A stretch of 11,797 bases of DNA from the NCBI GenBank assembly GCA_002726865.1, contig PBSW01000034.1, positions 1 to 11,797 of the forward strand. Reading direction: 5' to 3'. The stretch's first letter is position 1. The number at the start of each line of letters is the position of its first letter. A program made the position numbers and the translations under genes. The notes beneath the pieces were generated by a model, which worked only from the letters and a program-made list of their open reading frames with translations, was not told the DNA's origin and did not search any database. Positions 1 through 7,486 of this stretch are shown here, in pieces. This DNA is from Candidatus Bathyarchaeota archaeon (lineage in GTDB: Archaea; Thermoproteota; Bathyarchaeia; TCS64).

Positions 1-540
1 CCAGAAAGAATTTCCTATGGATACCCCCATGAATTAAGCGGCGGAATGCGTCAACGGGTTCTAATAGCAATTTCACTGGCTGCTAAGCCGGAGCTTATCA
101 TAGCCGATGAGCCCACTACCGCAGTAGATGTTACCACACAGGCTAAAATACTCAAACTTCTTCTCGAATTGAGAGAGAACAAAGGCACTTCATTACTTGT
201 CATCACTCATAATCTTGGAGTCATAGCCGAGATTTGTGACCGCGTTTGCGTTATGTACGCTGGGCAAATAGCAGAGGTTGGAAAAGTATCCGATATTTTC
301 AAGCACCCTTTTCACCCCTATACCCAAGGACTGATGAATTCAATCCACGACATTGGAGACAAATCAGAACTTGAGGCAATAGCGGGGTATGTCCCTATAT
401 TATTACACCCTCCCTCCGGATGCCGCTTTCATCCTCGTTGTCCCCAAGTGATGGATACCTGCATACAAAAACCAAATCTAACAGAACATGAGGCAGGCCA
501 CCACGTCCATTGTTGGCTTTACCAGAGGGTAGAGGAGTAG
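1..540 (+). CDS. dppD: Peptide ABC transporter ATPase, first subunit (DppD/OppD-like), 5' truncated by window edge
   Basis: ATP-hydrolysing subunit of an oligopeptide/dipeptide importer, acting on the cytoplasmic face of the membrane. The frame is open from base 1, so the Walker A half lies outside the window; the ATG at 46 is internal, inside the signature motif. Counting from base 1, the ABC signature LSGGMRQRV is at residues 12-20, Walker B with DE at 36-37 and the switch histidine at 70. The family's C-terminal oligo_HPY region follows (HPFHPYT), then four cysteines (141, 147, 154, 171) in the C-x5-C-x6-C-x16-C layout of Dpp/Opp ATPases, which in characterised relatives holds an iron-sulfur cluster. 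The stop lies 6 nt before the next ATPase, so they are cotranscribed. Opp or Dpp substrate class cannot be told apart from the sequence. Confidence 0.95.
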   Translation, partial: PERISYGYPHELSGGMRQRVLIAISLAAKPELIIADEPTTAVDVTTQAKILKLLLELRENKGTSLLVITHNLGVIAEICDRVCVMYAGQIAEVGKVSDIFKHPFHPYTQGLMNSIHDIGDKSELEAIAGYVPILLHPPSGCRFHPRCPQVMDTCIQKPNLTEHEAGHHVHCWLYQRVEE

Positions 541-546
541 AGACGT

Positions 547-1770
547 ATGTCTGGAATCGCATTTGAAATCCAGAACCTGAAGAAATACTTCGGTCCGGTA
601 AAAGCGGTAGATGATGTAAGTTTAACTATAAGAAAAAAGGAGACCCACGGTTTAGTCGGAGAAAGTGGATGTGGTAAAACGACTCTTGGTAGAACTATCT
701 TGAGGCTTCTTGAACCGACTGCTGGGAATTTGTTCATTACCACATCCCTTAGCGAGAAGGATCCAATAAAGAGGTTCGAGCTCTCCACCACAGACGAACT
801 GAGATCTTTAAGACGGAGGATGCAAATAGTCTACCAGGATCCTGCCTCATCTTTGAATCCGAGGATGATTATTAGAGACATTGTAGGAGAGCCCATTGCT
901 TTTCATCAGGGGTTGAAAGGAGATGAACTTCAGAACCGGATTGTGGAGCTTTTAAAATTTGTTGGACTCCAGGAAGAGCACCTCTGGAGATACTCCTACG
1001 AAATGAGCGGAGGTCAACGCCAGAGGGTAGCCATTGCTCGGGCAATTGCCTTGAATCCTGATTTCATAGTACTCGACGAACCCACATCAGCCCTTGATGT
1101 AAGCGTACAGGCAAAAGTCCTGAAACTCTTGAAGGAACTACAGAGAGATATGGCTCTGTCTTACCTCTTCATCACACATGATATGAGCGTGATAGACTAC
1201 ATGTGCGACAGAGTCTCGGTGATGTATGTTGGTAAAATCGTGGAAACCTCAGATAAAAACAAATTATTCGAGGAGCCCCTTCATCCTTACACACAAGCTC
1301 TAGTTTCCGCGGTCCCCTCAATAGATCCAACAAACAGGAAATTGGAAACCGCAGAAGCCCTGATAGGCGAAGTGCCTTCACCAGCTAACCCACCGACAGG
1401 ATGTAAATTTCATCCAAGATGCAAACAAGCGTTCAAGGAGTGTGGTTGGGGCGCGAAAGACCTCAAAGCTTGGCTTAAGGAGAATTGTGACGAAATATTC
1501 TCGATCATGGTGGTCCGAAATGGATTTCATTTGGAACTAGAATCGGTAAACAAAGATGAAGGAGATTCTCTAACCGAGTTGACAGATATAATTGAGAAGG
1601 GACAAAAAAGAAGAGATCCCCTTTTCGAATCCATAGAAACGGTGGAGAAAATAAACAATAGAATAAACGTCCATTTTGTAGAAAAAACAGAACCAGAATT
1701 GATCGAACGGGTTGAGCCTGATCGATATGTGGCTTGTTTACTCTACCCAGCGCTAGACCGAAAGGAGTAA
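547..1770 (+). CDS. dppF: Peptide ABC transporter ATPase, second subunit (DppF/OppF-like) with enlarged C-terminal Cys region
   Basis: Second nucleotide-binding subunit, expected to pair with the upstream ATPase and drive the two permeases downstream. Walker A GESGCGKTT is at residues 38-46, signature MSGGQ at 153-157, Walker B ending in D177-E178 and the switch histidine at 211. The oligo_HPY stretch (HPYTQAL) and the HPRC motif follow. At 407 residues it is longer than the roughly 320-340 usual for the family. The excess lies between the third and fourth cysteines of the cluster motif (C286, C292, C299, C397): 97 residues separate the last two, against 16 in the upstream ATPase. The insert is charged, with no obvious domain. 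The start is supported by GGAG at 534-537, 9 nt upstream. The reading frame is intact, so the insert is not a frameshift artefact. Confidence 0.95.
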   Translation: MSGIAFEIQNLKKYFGPVKAVDDVSLTIRKKETHGLVGESGCGKTTLGRTILRLLEPTAGNLFITTSLSEKDPIKRFELSTTDELRSLRRRMQIVYQDPASSLNPRMIIRDIVGEPIAFHQGLKGDELQNRIVELLKFVGLQEEHLWRYSYEMSGGQRQRVAIARAIALNPDFIVLDEPTSALDVSVQAKVLKLLKELQRDMALSYLFITHDMSVIDYMCDRVSVMYVGKIVETSDKNKLFEEPLHPYTQALVSAVPSIDPTNRKLETAEALIGEVPSPANPPTGCKFHPRCKQAFKECGWGAKDLKAWLKENCDEIFSIMVVRNGFHLELESVNKDEGDSLTELTDIIEKGQKRRDPLFESIETVEKINNRINVHFVEKTEPELIERVEPDRYVACLLYPALDRKE

Positions 1771-1822
1771 CTTAATGGTGGCAAAAGTTAATTTAGATCA
1801 TTTCAACTGAGGATGTGATGGT

Positions 1823-2827
1823 ATGGCTTCATTAAAGCGATACATAGCTAAGCGGATTCTCTATTCATTTGTAACGATTTTCATCATAGTTTTTGCTGTC
1901 TTTACAATATCTCGAATGGCCGGTGACCCCATCGAAGCATACGTGACCCCTGAGACACCTCCTGAAATTCTTGATATCATCCGGGTCAAATATCGGTTAG
2001 ACAAGCCGATATATGTTCAATTTTTCTTTTGGCTGAAGGGAATTAGCCAGGGAGACTGGGGGAGAGCATTTAGTCATGGTGAAGAACCGGTGACAGAACT
2101 AATTGCTCGGTTATTTCCCCTCACACTTGAATTGAATATTTATGGGCTCCTCGCTTTACCGGTAGGATACTGGATCGGTATGAAGGCTGCAGCAAATAAA
2201 GATACTTGGATTGATCATTTTGCTAGGTTACTAAATATTATGGGAGGGGCCCTCCCTAGTTTCCTTGTCGGGATACTCCTTCTATCATACTTGTACCCAA
2301 AAGGCTGGATCACGCTTGACCCCAGATGGACATTTAATAGGATCACGGGTATGCCAACAGTAGATGCATTCATTCAAGGTGACCTGCCTGGGCTTATCGA
2401 AGCGTTCAGATACCTTATCGGACCTCTCCTGACATCACTGTTTAGTTCTCTTGCTGCCAACTCCAGAATACTTAGATCAAGTATTTTGGAGGAGCTGAGC
2501 AAAGATTACATCACAACAGGAATGTCTAAGGGACTTAGTAAGGACTATGTGGATAAAAAATATGCCAGGAGAAATGCACTCATCCCATATGTAACTTTAC
2601 TAGGCTATTGGTTCGCTAGCATGGTAACGGGAACCGCGATCCTAGAATCCGTTTTCAACAGACAAGGCCTAGGAAGTGTCGCAGCTGCTGCAGCAAGAGC
2701 AACTGATCACAACACGCTCCAGGCATTTACAGTGATCTATGCAGCTGCTTTGGTGTTCGCTAACCTTCTCATAGATATCACGTATGGTTTCATCGATCCT
2801 CGGATAAAATATGGTGAATCAAAATGA
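1823..2827 (+). CDS. dppB: Peptide ABC transporter permease, DppB/OppB-like
   Basis: Inner-membrane permease subunit of the peptide importer. The first hydrophobic helix is at residues about 10-30, in the family's usual RYIAKRIL-helix arrangement. It is followed by the external region characteristic of DppB (GDPIEAYV, then a YRLDKPIYVQFFFWL stretch) and further membrane segments near 102-122, 136-158, 195-215, 250-272 and 296-322. The cytoplasmic EAA-type loop that docks on the ATPase runs from about residue 228 to 257 (DYITTGMSKGLS, then NALIPYV). The length of 334 is normal. The start at 1823 follows GAGG at 1809-1812. A 52-nt gap separates it from the ATPase gene, without an obvious terminator, so one operon is likely. 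The stop overlaps the next start by 4 nt (ATGA). Confidence 0.95.
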   Translation: MASLKRYIAKRILYSFVTIFIIVFAVFTISRMAGDPIEAYVTPETPPEILDIIRVKYRLDKPIYVQFFFWLKGISQGDWGRAFSHGEEPVTELIARLFPLTLELNIYGLLALPVGYWIGMKAAANKDTWIDHFARLLNIMGGALPSFLVGILLLSYLYPKGWITLDPRWTFNRITGMPTVDAFIQGDLPGLIEAFRYLIGPLLTSLFSSLAANSRILRSSILEELSKDYITTGMSKGLSKDYVDKKYARRNALIPYVTLLGYWFASMVTGTAILESVFNRQGLGSVAAAAARATDHNTLQAFTVIYAAALVFANLLIDITYGFIDPRIKYGESK

Positions 2828-3762
2828 CTGAAAATAAAACTCAGAATGAACTTGCCGATGAACTAAAACAGGGGGCTCAAGCACACCGAAGAAGAGAACT
2901 GGAATTCATGTGGTACCGGATCAGGCGTAGCCCCCTCAGCCTTGCGGGGCTGACACTCATACTGTTCTTCATCATACTAGGTATCTCGGCGCCTTTGATA
3001 ATACCCGTTAATCCAGTTCATCCATATAAAATGCCGAAAACCTTCTCCAGACTTCCACTTCCACCTAGCCGGGAACACCCCTTTGGGACTACCGGACCAG
3101 TTACCTACGGAGATATTTTTTATGGTGTGATATGGGGTACCCGCTACTCCCTTATGCTGGCGTTCGCTATCACGGGTATATGTCTCCCCGTAGGTCTCAC
3201 AATTGGCACTATAGCAGGTTATTATGGGGGCAAGCTGGACGAGGTCCTCATGCGTATAGTGGACCTAGTTTACTCTCTGCCATGGCTCTTGATGATGCTG
3301 GTAATACTCATAGCAATTGGCCAGCGAGGATTCTGGACCATGGTAATATCCTATTCCATCTTGGCGTGGCCTGGATACGCGAGAATGATAAGGGGAGAGA
3401 TCCTAAGGGTCAAGAACGAGCTATTTGTCGAGGCCGCCAAAGCCATTGGGTTGTCGGATCTAACGATCATGACCAAACATGTGATCCCAAACGCCATTTA
3501 CACGGTGGTTATTATGGCGGCAGCGAGAATGGGAACAATAGTTCTTTCCACCGCAAGTCTCGGTTTTCTGGGTCTAGGGTTTAACCCGGGGACTGCCGAG
3601 TGGGGGATCATAATTAGCGAGGGTCGAAATTGGCTACTCCAAGGTAGCTGGTGGATCACTGCCTTCCCTGGGATCTTTATCTTTTTTTTCGTACTGGGAT
3701 GGCAACTCATGGGCGATGCCTTTAGAGACATTCTTGACCCCAAGGTGCGCAGGAGCATCTAG
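2824..3762 (+). CDS. dppC: Peptide ABC transporter permease, DppC/OppC-like
   Basis: Second permease subunit, forming the translocation pore with the DppB-like protein. A charged cytoplasmic N-terminus (residues 1-36) precedes RRSPLSLAG and the first helix (about 38-61), the arrangement of the OppC N-terminal domain. An external segment contains HPFGTT, followed by the binding-protein-dependent transport domain with helices near 110-135, 150-170, 180-200, 232-255 and 280-300. The EAA loop EAAKAIGLSD starts at residue 203 and ends in HVIPNAI. The length of 312 is typical. Its ATG overlaps the previous stop (ATGA), and GGTGA at 2813-2817 gives a well-spaced ribosome-binding site, so translation is coupled to dppB. 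It is the last transporter gene; a T-run follows directly. Confidence 0.95.
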   Translation: MTENKTQNELADELKQGAQAHRRRELEFMWYRIRRSPLSLAGLTLILFFIILGISAPLIIPVNPVHPYKMPKTFSRLPLPPSREHPFGTTGPVTYGDIFYGVIWGTRYSLMLAFAITGICLPVGLTIGTIAGYYGGKLDEVLMRIVDLVYSLPWLLMMLVILIAIGQRGFWTMVISYSILAWPGYARMIRGEILRVKNELFVEAAKAIGLSDLTIMTKHVIPNAIYTVVIMAAARMGTIVLSTASLGFLGLGFNPGTAEWGIIISEGRNWLLQGSWWITAFPGIFIFFFVLGWQLMGDAFRDILDPKVRRSI

Positions 3763-3764
3763 CC

Positions 3765-3771
3765 TTTTTTT
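3765..3771 (+). terminator. T-run terminator after the peptide transporter operon
   Basis: Seven consecutive T begin 3 nt after the dppC stop codon. Archaeal RNA polymerase terminates on such non-template T-runs without needing a hairpin. A TATA-like promoter follows at once, which fits the end of one transcription unit and the start of another. Confidence 0.55.
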
Positions 3772-3791
3772 CACTGTTATTTACTCACCAT

Positions 3792-3799
3792 AAATATTA
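3792..3799 (+). promoter_or_regulatory. TATA-like box for the nitroreductase pair
   Basis: AAATATTA lies about 26 nt before the ATG at 3823, the archaeal TATA-to-start distance. This would put the transcript start at or next to the ATG, giving a leaderless or nearly leaderless mRNA. It is a positional prediction only. Confidence 0.4.
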
Positions 3800-3822
3800 T
3801 CATTCAATGTATTTTGGAGGTC

Positions 3823-4338
3823 ATGGTCCCAATAAAAGTCATTGAAGCAATTAGAGAAAGGCGGAGCATCCGGAAATTTAAAAAAGAACCCGTTTCAGAT
3901 GAGCTTATAACCCGGGTCATGGAGGCAGCGCGTCTGGCACCTTCGGGGAGCAATATGCAGCCTTGGCACTTTATCGTCGTCCGGGACCCGGGAATTAAGT
4001 CGAAGATGGGTCTTCACAAATGGGCCGAAGAGGCCCCTGTGATAATTGTGTGCTGCATTGATCCCAAGGAGGGTAGATGGTACATTGTTGACGGTTCCAT
4101 CGCCTTTACGCACATGGTCCTCGAGGCTACAAGCCTGGGTCTAGGTACATGCTGGATGGGTAGGCTCTACGAGAACCTCGGGGAGACTGATGAGAGAATA
4201 AAAGATGTCCTAGGAATACCCGACCACATGCGGGTCCTCGCAATAACACCCCTCGGCCACCATGACAAGCCTCTACGACAAACCAGGAGAAAGTCTATGG
4301 ATGAAATCGTCCATCATGAGAGATTCGGAGGCGTATGA
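3823..4338 (+). CDS. Nitroreductase-family flavoprotein (FMN-dependent), copy 1
   Basis: Predicted cytoplasmic FMN enzyme of the NAD(P)H-dependent nitroreductase superfamily; the substrate is unknown. The N-terminal FMN-phosphate motif RRSIRKF, the flavin-binding SGSNMQPWHFIVV and the later GLGTCWMG helix are all present. With about 171 residues it is a short, minimal-fold member. An upstream TTG at 3814 would add three residues, but the TATA-like box 26 nt upstream favours ATG 3823. GGAGGT at 3816-3821 is too close to serve that ATG well. The paralogue starts at the residue matching an ATA codon here (3832), so the exact start stays uncertain. The stop is 1 nt before the second copy's start, so the two are co-expressed and may form homo- or heterodimers. 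Confidence 0.88.
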   Translation: MVPIKVIEAIRERRSIRKFKKEPVSDELITRVMEAARLAPSGSNMQPWHFIVVRDPGIKSKMGLHKWAEEAPVIIVCCIDPKEGRWYIVDGSIAFTHMVLEATSLGLGTCWMGRLYENLGETDERIKDVLGIPDHMRVLAITPLGHHDKPLRQTRRKSMDEIVHHERFGGV

Positions 4339-4339
4339 A

Positions 4340-4882
4340 ATGAACGTTATAGAAGCAATACAAGATAGGCGAAGTATCAGGAAATTCAAAACAGATCCCG
4401 TTCCAGAGGACAACTTGGACATGATACTTGAGGCTGCAAGACTAGCCCCATCAGCGGGAAACAGGCAGCCTTGGCGCTTTATCGTCGTGAAGAATGAAGA
4501 CACGAGAGCCAGGTTGGCTGAGCTTGCCGACCATCAAACCTTCGTAGGGATAGCACCGGTAGTAATAGCCGTCTTCGGCGATCCTGATGATTCTCCATCA
4601 GGCTATCGCCAGGATCCTATGGTTGCGTACAAGCAGGACCCTATGATTGCAGTGGAGCATATGTGTCTTGTAGCTGTCGAGATGGGACTGGGTACCTGCT
4701 GGATAGGCCCAGCCAGTCCCAGATACGATGTGGAGGCTATTAAGAGGCTCCTGGCTGTGCCTGAGAGGATGTACTTGACGTGCCTGTTGCCTTTGGGATA
4801 TCCCAACCAATCACCCAAGGCGAAGAGCAGAAAGTCTCGCGAGAAAATATTCTATTTCGAAAAATATACAGAAGACAAGTGA
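4340..4882 (+). CDS. Nitroreductase-family flavoprotein, copy 2, with internal 8-residue duplication
   Basis: Paralogue of the preceding gene: RRSIRKF near the N-terminus, flavin motif SAGNRQPWRFIVV and GLGTCWIG. The open frame reaches back to an ATG at 4262 inside copy 1, but the start at 4340 is much better: GGAGG at 4327-4331 lies 8 nt upstream, the protein then begins MNVIEAI just like copy 1, and overlap with the neighbour disappears. The product is 180 residues. Relative to copy 1 it carries extra residues before the active-site helix, made by a tandem copy (QDPMVAYK followed by QDPMIA). The substrate cannot be told; such enzymes reduce nitro compounds, quinones or enones, and a tandem pair suggests division of labour or a heterodimer. 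Confidence 0.9.
   Translation: MNVIEAIQDRRSIRKFKTDPVPEDNLDMILEAARLAPSAGNRQPWRFIVVKNEDTRARLAELADHQTFVGIAPVVIAVFGDPDDSPSGYRQDPMVAYKQDPMIAVEHMCLVAVEMGLGTCWIGPASPRYDVEAIKRLLAVPERMYLTCLLPLGYPNQSPKAKSRKSREKIFYFEKYTEDK
4610..4650 (+). repeat. Tandem duplication, 24-nt period, inside nitroreductase copy 2
   Basis: CAGGATCCTATGGTTGC at 4610-4626 recurs as CAGGACCCTATGATTGC at 4634-4650 (15 of 17 identical). It is in frame and gives QDPMVA then QDPMIA. Copy 1 lacks the second unit, so this looks like a lineage-specific slippage or duplication event. Confidence 0.75.
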
Positions 4883-4891
4883 TCAAAGTTC

Positions 4892-4898
4892 TTTTTTT
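4892..4898 (+). terminator. T-run terminator after the nitroreductase pair
   Basis: Seven T start 10 nt after the stop of nitroreductase copy 2. Together with the A-runs that follow, this forms a two-way termination zone between convergent genes. Confidence 0.55.
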
Positions 4899-4915
4899 GT
4901 TTAGGACGATTTGTG

Positions 4916-4934
4916 AAAAAAATAAATAAAAAAA
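4916..4934 (-). terminator. T-rich terminator for the aminotransferase gene (minus strand)
   Basis: Two A7 runs (4916-4922 and 4928-4934) read as T7 runs on the minus strand, a few nt past the aminotransferase stop. They mirror the plus-strand T-run 18 nt away. Confidence 0.55.
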
Positions 4935-4938
4935 GAGA

Positions 4939-6156
4939 TTAGGTGTGTCTCTTCATGAATTTTTCTAGCTTATCGAAGCCTATCCTGAGGTTCTCATCGC
5001 TAGAGAGGAATCCAACTCGGAAGTGGCCTAGGCTATAGTAGTTCGATCCAGGTACGAAACCTATAAGCTCCTCCTTCATTAGCTGCACAAGGAAGTCAAC
5101 GTCGTCCTTCCAAACATCTCCATGGGCGGGTACGCAGTCGGGCAACCCGAACATGGAGCCCTCCGGAGTGGTTAAGTTGATGCCATCGATCTCTGCGATA
5201 CGCTTCACGACCCAGTCGCGACGCCTTCGAATATCCTCAACTTCGGGCTGGACCTCCTCCATCGCTCTCTTCCAGTTTTGGTATCCATAGGCCGCAGCAA
5301 CAGCAACTGGAGACGCTACTCGTCCACAATATCCCCTCAGCATCCTGATAGCACTCCTTAGTTCAGGCATTTTATCTTCAGGATCGTGGTATGCCAGATA
5401 ACCTAAACCCCAGCCGGTGATATTGAAGAGCTTGGACATGCCGTTGCTCAACATCACAGGAACGTCCTTAGCCAACTTGGCGACCGAAGTGGCCTGCGGA
5501 ATATCAAAGGTCAGGAACGTATAGATCTCATCTGAGAAGATCATGATCTCGTTCTCTCCGGCGATATCAATAAGCCCCTTTAGGGTCTTATCGTCGTAGA
5601 CGGCTCCTGATGGATTGTTGGGATTGTTGATAATAATGAACTTGGTCTTATCGGTCACAGCTTTCCTAATGGCATCCAGATCGGGCTGCCACCGATCGTC
5701 CTCGAAGCTGTTGGTTTTCACCATCTTAGTTTTGTAGTAGTTGGCGAAGAACGAGTACTGCTGATAGATTGGCTCTGGACTTATAATTTCGTCCCCCTCA
5801 TCCAAGAGGGCGAGGTAGCATAGGACCATAGCCGAAGTTGAGCTTGGTACTGGGAAGATATCGCCGGGATCGTAGTGAACACCGCTAAACTCTTTCTCGA
5901 ATTTTGCAATGCCGATGGGTAACTCGGCAGTTCTTGTGTCCCTGTAGCCGTGCCTGCCGTCTTTCATAGCCTGATTGACAGCGTCCATCAACCATTGAGG
6001 GGGTGGATAACCAGCCGCAGGGGGGTCCCCGGGCGCAAGCGCCAGAACACTCTTTCCTTCCTGGGATAGAGCTCTCTGGGTCTGTCTTAGAGTCGGAGGT
6101 GGGGCGGGGTTCTCTTTAAAGTCATAACCCCACCTATTAGCACGTAGATCTTTCAT
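4939..6156 (-). CDS. PLP-dependent aminotransferase, class I/II (AspC-like fold)
   Basis: Cytoplasmic transaminase of fold type I, moving an amino group between an amino acid and a 2-oxo acid; the substrate is not readable from the sequence. Seen with the ATG at 6156 as residue 1: NNPNNPSG at 177-184 (pyridoxal-ring Asn), SDEIY at 208-212 (Asp to the pyridine nitrogen, Tyr to the phenolic oxygen), the Schiff-base lysine K242 in SNGMSKLF followed by NITGWGLGYL, and a C-terminal FRVGF whose arginine fits the substrate-carboxylate position. The 405-residue length is normal. An in-frame TTG at 6174 would add six residues, but a TATA-like box at 6185-6195 puts the transcript start downstream of it, so ATG 6156 is preferred, nearly leaderless. 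It lies downstream of the divergent deacylase on the same strand but seems to have its own promoter. Confidence 0.92.
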   Translation of the reverse strand: MKDLRANRWGYDFKENPAPPPTLRQTQRALSQEGKSVLALAPGDPPAAGYPPPQWLMDAVNQAMKDGRHGYRDTRTAELPIGIAKFEKEFSGVHYDPGDIFPVPSSTSAMVLCYLALLDEGDEIISPEPIYQQYSFFANYYKTKMVKTNSFEDDRWQPDLDAIRKAVTDKTKFIIINNPNNPSGAVYDDKTLKGLIDIAGENEIMIFSDEIYTFLTFDIPQATSVAKLAKDVPVMLSNGMSKLFNITGWGLGYLAYHDPEDKMPELRSAIRMLRGYCGRVASPVAVAAAYGYQNWKRAMEEVQPEVEDIRRRRDWVVKRIAEIDGINLTTPEGSMFGLPDCVPAHGDVWKDDVDFLVQLMKEELIGFVPGSNYYSLGHFRVGFLSSDENLRIGFDKLEKFMKRHT

Positions 6157-6184
6157 TTTTATATCTCTAAACAAAGAACAGTCT

Positions 6185-6195
6185 AAAATATAAAA
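6185..6195 (-). promoter_or_regulatory. TATA-like box for the aminotransferase
   Basis: On the minus strand this reads TATTTTATATTTTA with its flanks. It is centred about 34 nt before ATG 6156, giving a predicted leader of under 10 nt and no Shine-Dalgarno site, as in leaderless archaeal messages. Confidence 0.4.
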
Positions 6196-6247
6196 TACTT
6201 TGGGAAATTATAGAAAAAGCAATATCCCTCCCTTATTCGATGTACAT

Positions 6248-6266
6248 AAAAAGTAGTTTTTACTAC
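6248..6266 (-). terminator. Small hairpin plus T5 at the end of the divergent deacylase gene
   Basis: On the minus strand GTAGT (6262-6266), a 4-nt loop and ACTAC (6253-6257) form a 5-bp stem followed directly by TTTTT (6248-6252). The stem includes the TAG stop codon (6263-6265). It resembles a weak intrinsic terminator. Confidence 0.45.
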
Positions 6267-7321
6267 CTGACTTCCACAACCTTAGCTAAGGCGAAGACTC
6301 TCCATTGACCGGAGCCAATATGGGGGGCTTCGCAGTAGTAACTTTTGCAGAACCCATCTATTGGGGCTTTGATCTCCTCGATAACTTCCCCGAAGAAGTT
6401 CTTGACAAGGCCAATAGTCTGTCCCTCCTTCACTGGGTCCATGATTTTTACCAATGGTGTAAAGAATCCCCCTCTCGTCGTTTGGATGCCTGCGGAGTGC
6501 ATTTTTCCACCAGGACCCACGCCTCCGATGTAGTTGACGTAGGTAATATTCTCGGATATGATTTCCTTGCCAGGGATCATCTTAAGATGTCTCATCACAT
6601 TGAGAAGGCTGTCTCGCATAGAGTCTCCGCTAAATCCGTTCCCTATGCCCCCTTCTCCTCCGTTTGATTCCAAGTTCATGGATAAAGGTCGATCAGGGAG
6701 TGGTGACAGTCCACGCCTAGCGCGATCCTCAGCGCTATGGCCCAGAATAATCATCTTTTCAGGATCGATAATTCCTGCTCTCCAAAAGTTGTCGTGAGCA
6801 GAGCCGGCAGGTGCAGACCAGCACCAGATCACGTCAATTCCATACATTTGTTTGCAGCCATGGAATTTAATGATAGCATCTGGGTCATAATCTGTCTCCA
6901 CCTGATGTACTTTGTATCCGAGCTGGGCACCATATTTCCCATAAGGGTTACCTGGGCGGCGGGGACGGGCACCCTGGTCTATGTCCAAGGAGCTATTTCG
7001 ATGTCCACCTCCATATGGATTACCTCTAAAGGAGTCGATCATTACCGCAGGTAGGAACAGCACAGAACCGTTCATCTCGTCTAGTATGTCTGGGAGAACG
7101 TTGTTGCAGGCATCCAGTCCACCGAGGGCGCCAGGGTATTCGTCCCCATCTTCAAGAGCTACAAGCAATAGTCTCGGTCCAGGATTCTTTCCGTTCAGGA
7201 TTATCACTGGCATGTTGATTGGACTTCCGTCACTTAGTTCTCCGACTTTGATAAACCCTGTACCTTTCTCTCCAGGACCGGCCTTGGCTGTTCCATATTC
7301 GATAATTCTCTTGCAACTCAT
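6263..7321 (-). CDS. Divergent aspartoacylase/succinylglutamate-desuccinylase-like (DoeB-type) protein with altered zinc motif
   Basis: Member of the zinc deacylase superfamily that includes AstE, aspartoacylase and the ectoine-pathway deacetylase DoeB; 352 residues, ATG start, GGTTG at 7329-7333 as a weak ribosome-binding site. The HxxE zinc motif should fall at LEDGDEYPGA (residues 56-65): the glutamate (E61) is kept but the usual histidine is an aspartate (D58). The second zinc histidine is kept in IIKFHG (H154), and NLESN (E218) may hold the catalytic glutamate. The usual arginine motif is replaced by DIDQGARPRRPG. The C-terminal half has the beta-barrel repeat shared with the neighbour (VKEGQTIG, then GEVIEEIKAPIDG). 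It may still bind metal through Asp, but substrate and even activity are uncertain. It sits head to head with a canonical paralogue at 7487. Confidence 0.8.
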   Translation of the reverse strand: MSCKRIIEYGTAKAGPGEKGTGFIKVGELSDGSPINMPVIILNGKNPGPRLLLVALEDGDEYPGALGGLDACNNVLPDILDEMNGSVLFLPAVMIDSFRGNPYGGGHRNSSLDIDQGARPRRPGNPYGKYGAQLGYKVHQVETDYDPDAIIKFHGCKQMYGIDVIWCWSAPAGSAHDNFWRAGIIDPEKMIILGHSAEDRARRGLSPLPDRPLSMNLESNGGEGGIGNGFSGDSMRDSLLNVMRHLKMIPGKEIISENITYVNYIGGVGPGGKMHSAGIQTTRGGFFTPLVKIMDPVKEGQTIGLVKNFFGEVIEEIKAPIDGFCKSYYCEAPHIGSGQWRVFALAKVVEVR

Positions 7322-7360
7322 ACTAATACAACCTTTAGTCTACCAAACATGAATCACTCA

Positions 7361-7369
7361 TTAAAAATA
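7361..7369 (-). promoter_or_regulatory. TATA-like box for the divergent deacylase
   Basis: On the minus strand this reads TATTTTTAA, centred about 44 nt before the ATG at 7321. That predicts a leader of roughly 18 nt, which would include the weak GGTTG ribosome-binding site. Confidence 0.35.
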
Positions 7370-7440
7370 CTTTGTCTGACTCCATCTTGTATCTTTTCAA
7401 ATAAACTGCAAAAATCATTTATCGAATGTTAACGTAATCC

Positions 7441-7446
7441 TTTAAA
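7441..7446 (+). promoter_or_regulatory. TATA-like box for the canonical deacylase
   Basis: TTTAAA is placed so that transcription would begin near 7468-7471, giving a leader of about 17 nt that contains GGTG at 7476-7479, 7 nt before the TTG start. It lies about 75 bp from the opposite promoter, so one regulator could control both genes. Confidence 0.35.
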
Positions 7447-7486
7447 CTGGATTTAATGAATGTACTGCTAATATTGGTGTATTAAC

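Noticed and set aside
3132..3584. 150-codon plus-strand frame inside dppC
   Set aside because: It is a shadow in another register of a well-supported permease, and its product has no family features.
4262..4339. Upstream ATG giving nitroreductase copy 2 a 26-residue extension
   Set aside because: It would overlap copy 1, has no good ribosome-binding site, and destroys the N-terminal match to copy 1; the ATG at 4340 with GGAGG is far better.
6305..7352. Several plus-strand frames opposite the divergent deacylase gene
   Set aside because: Antisense shadows of a gene with clear family motifs.
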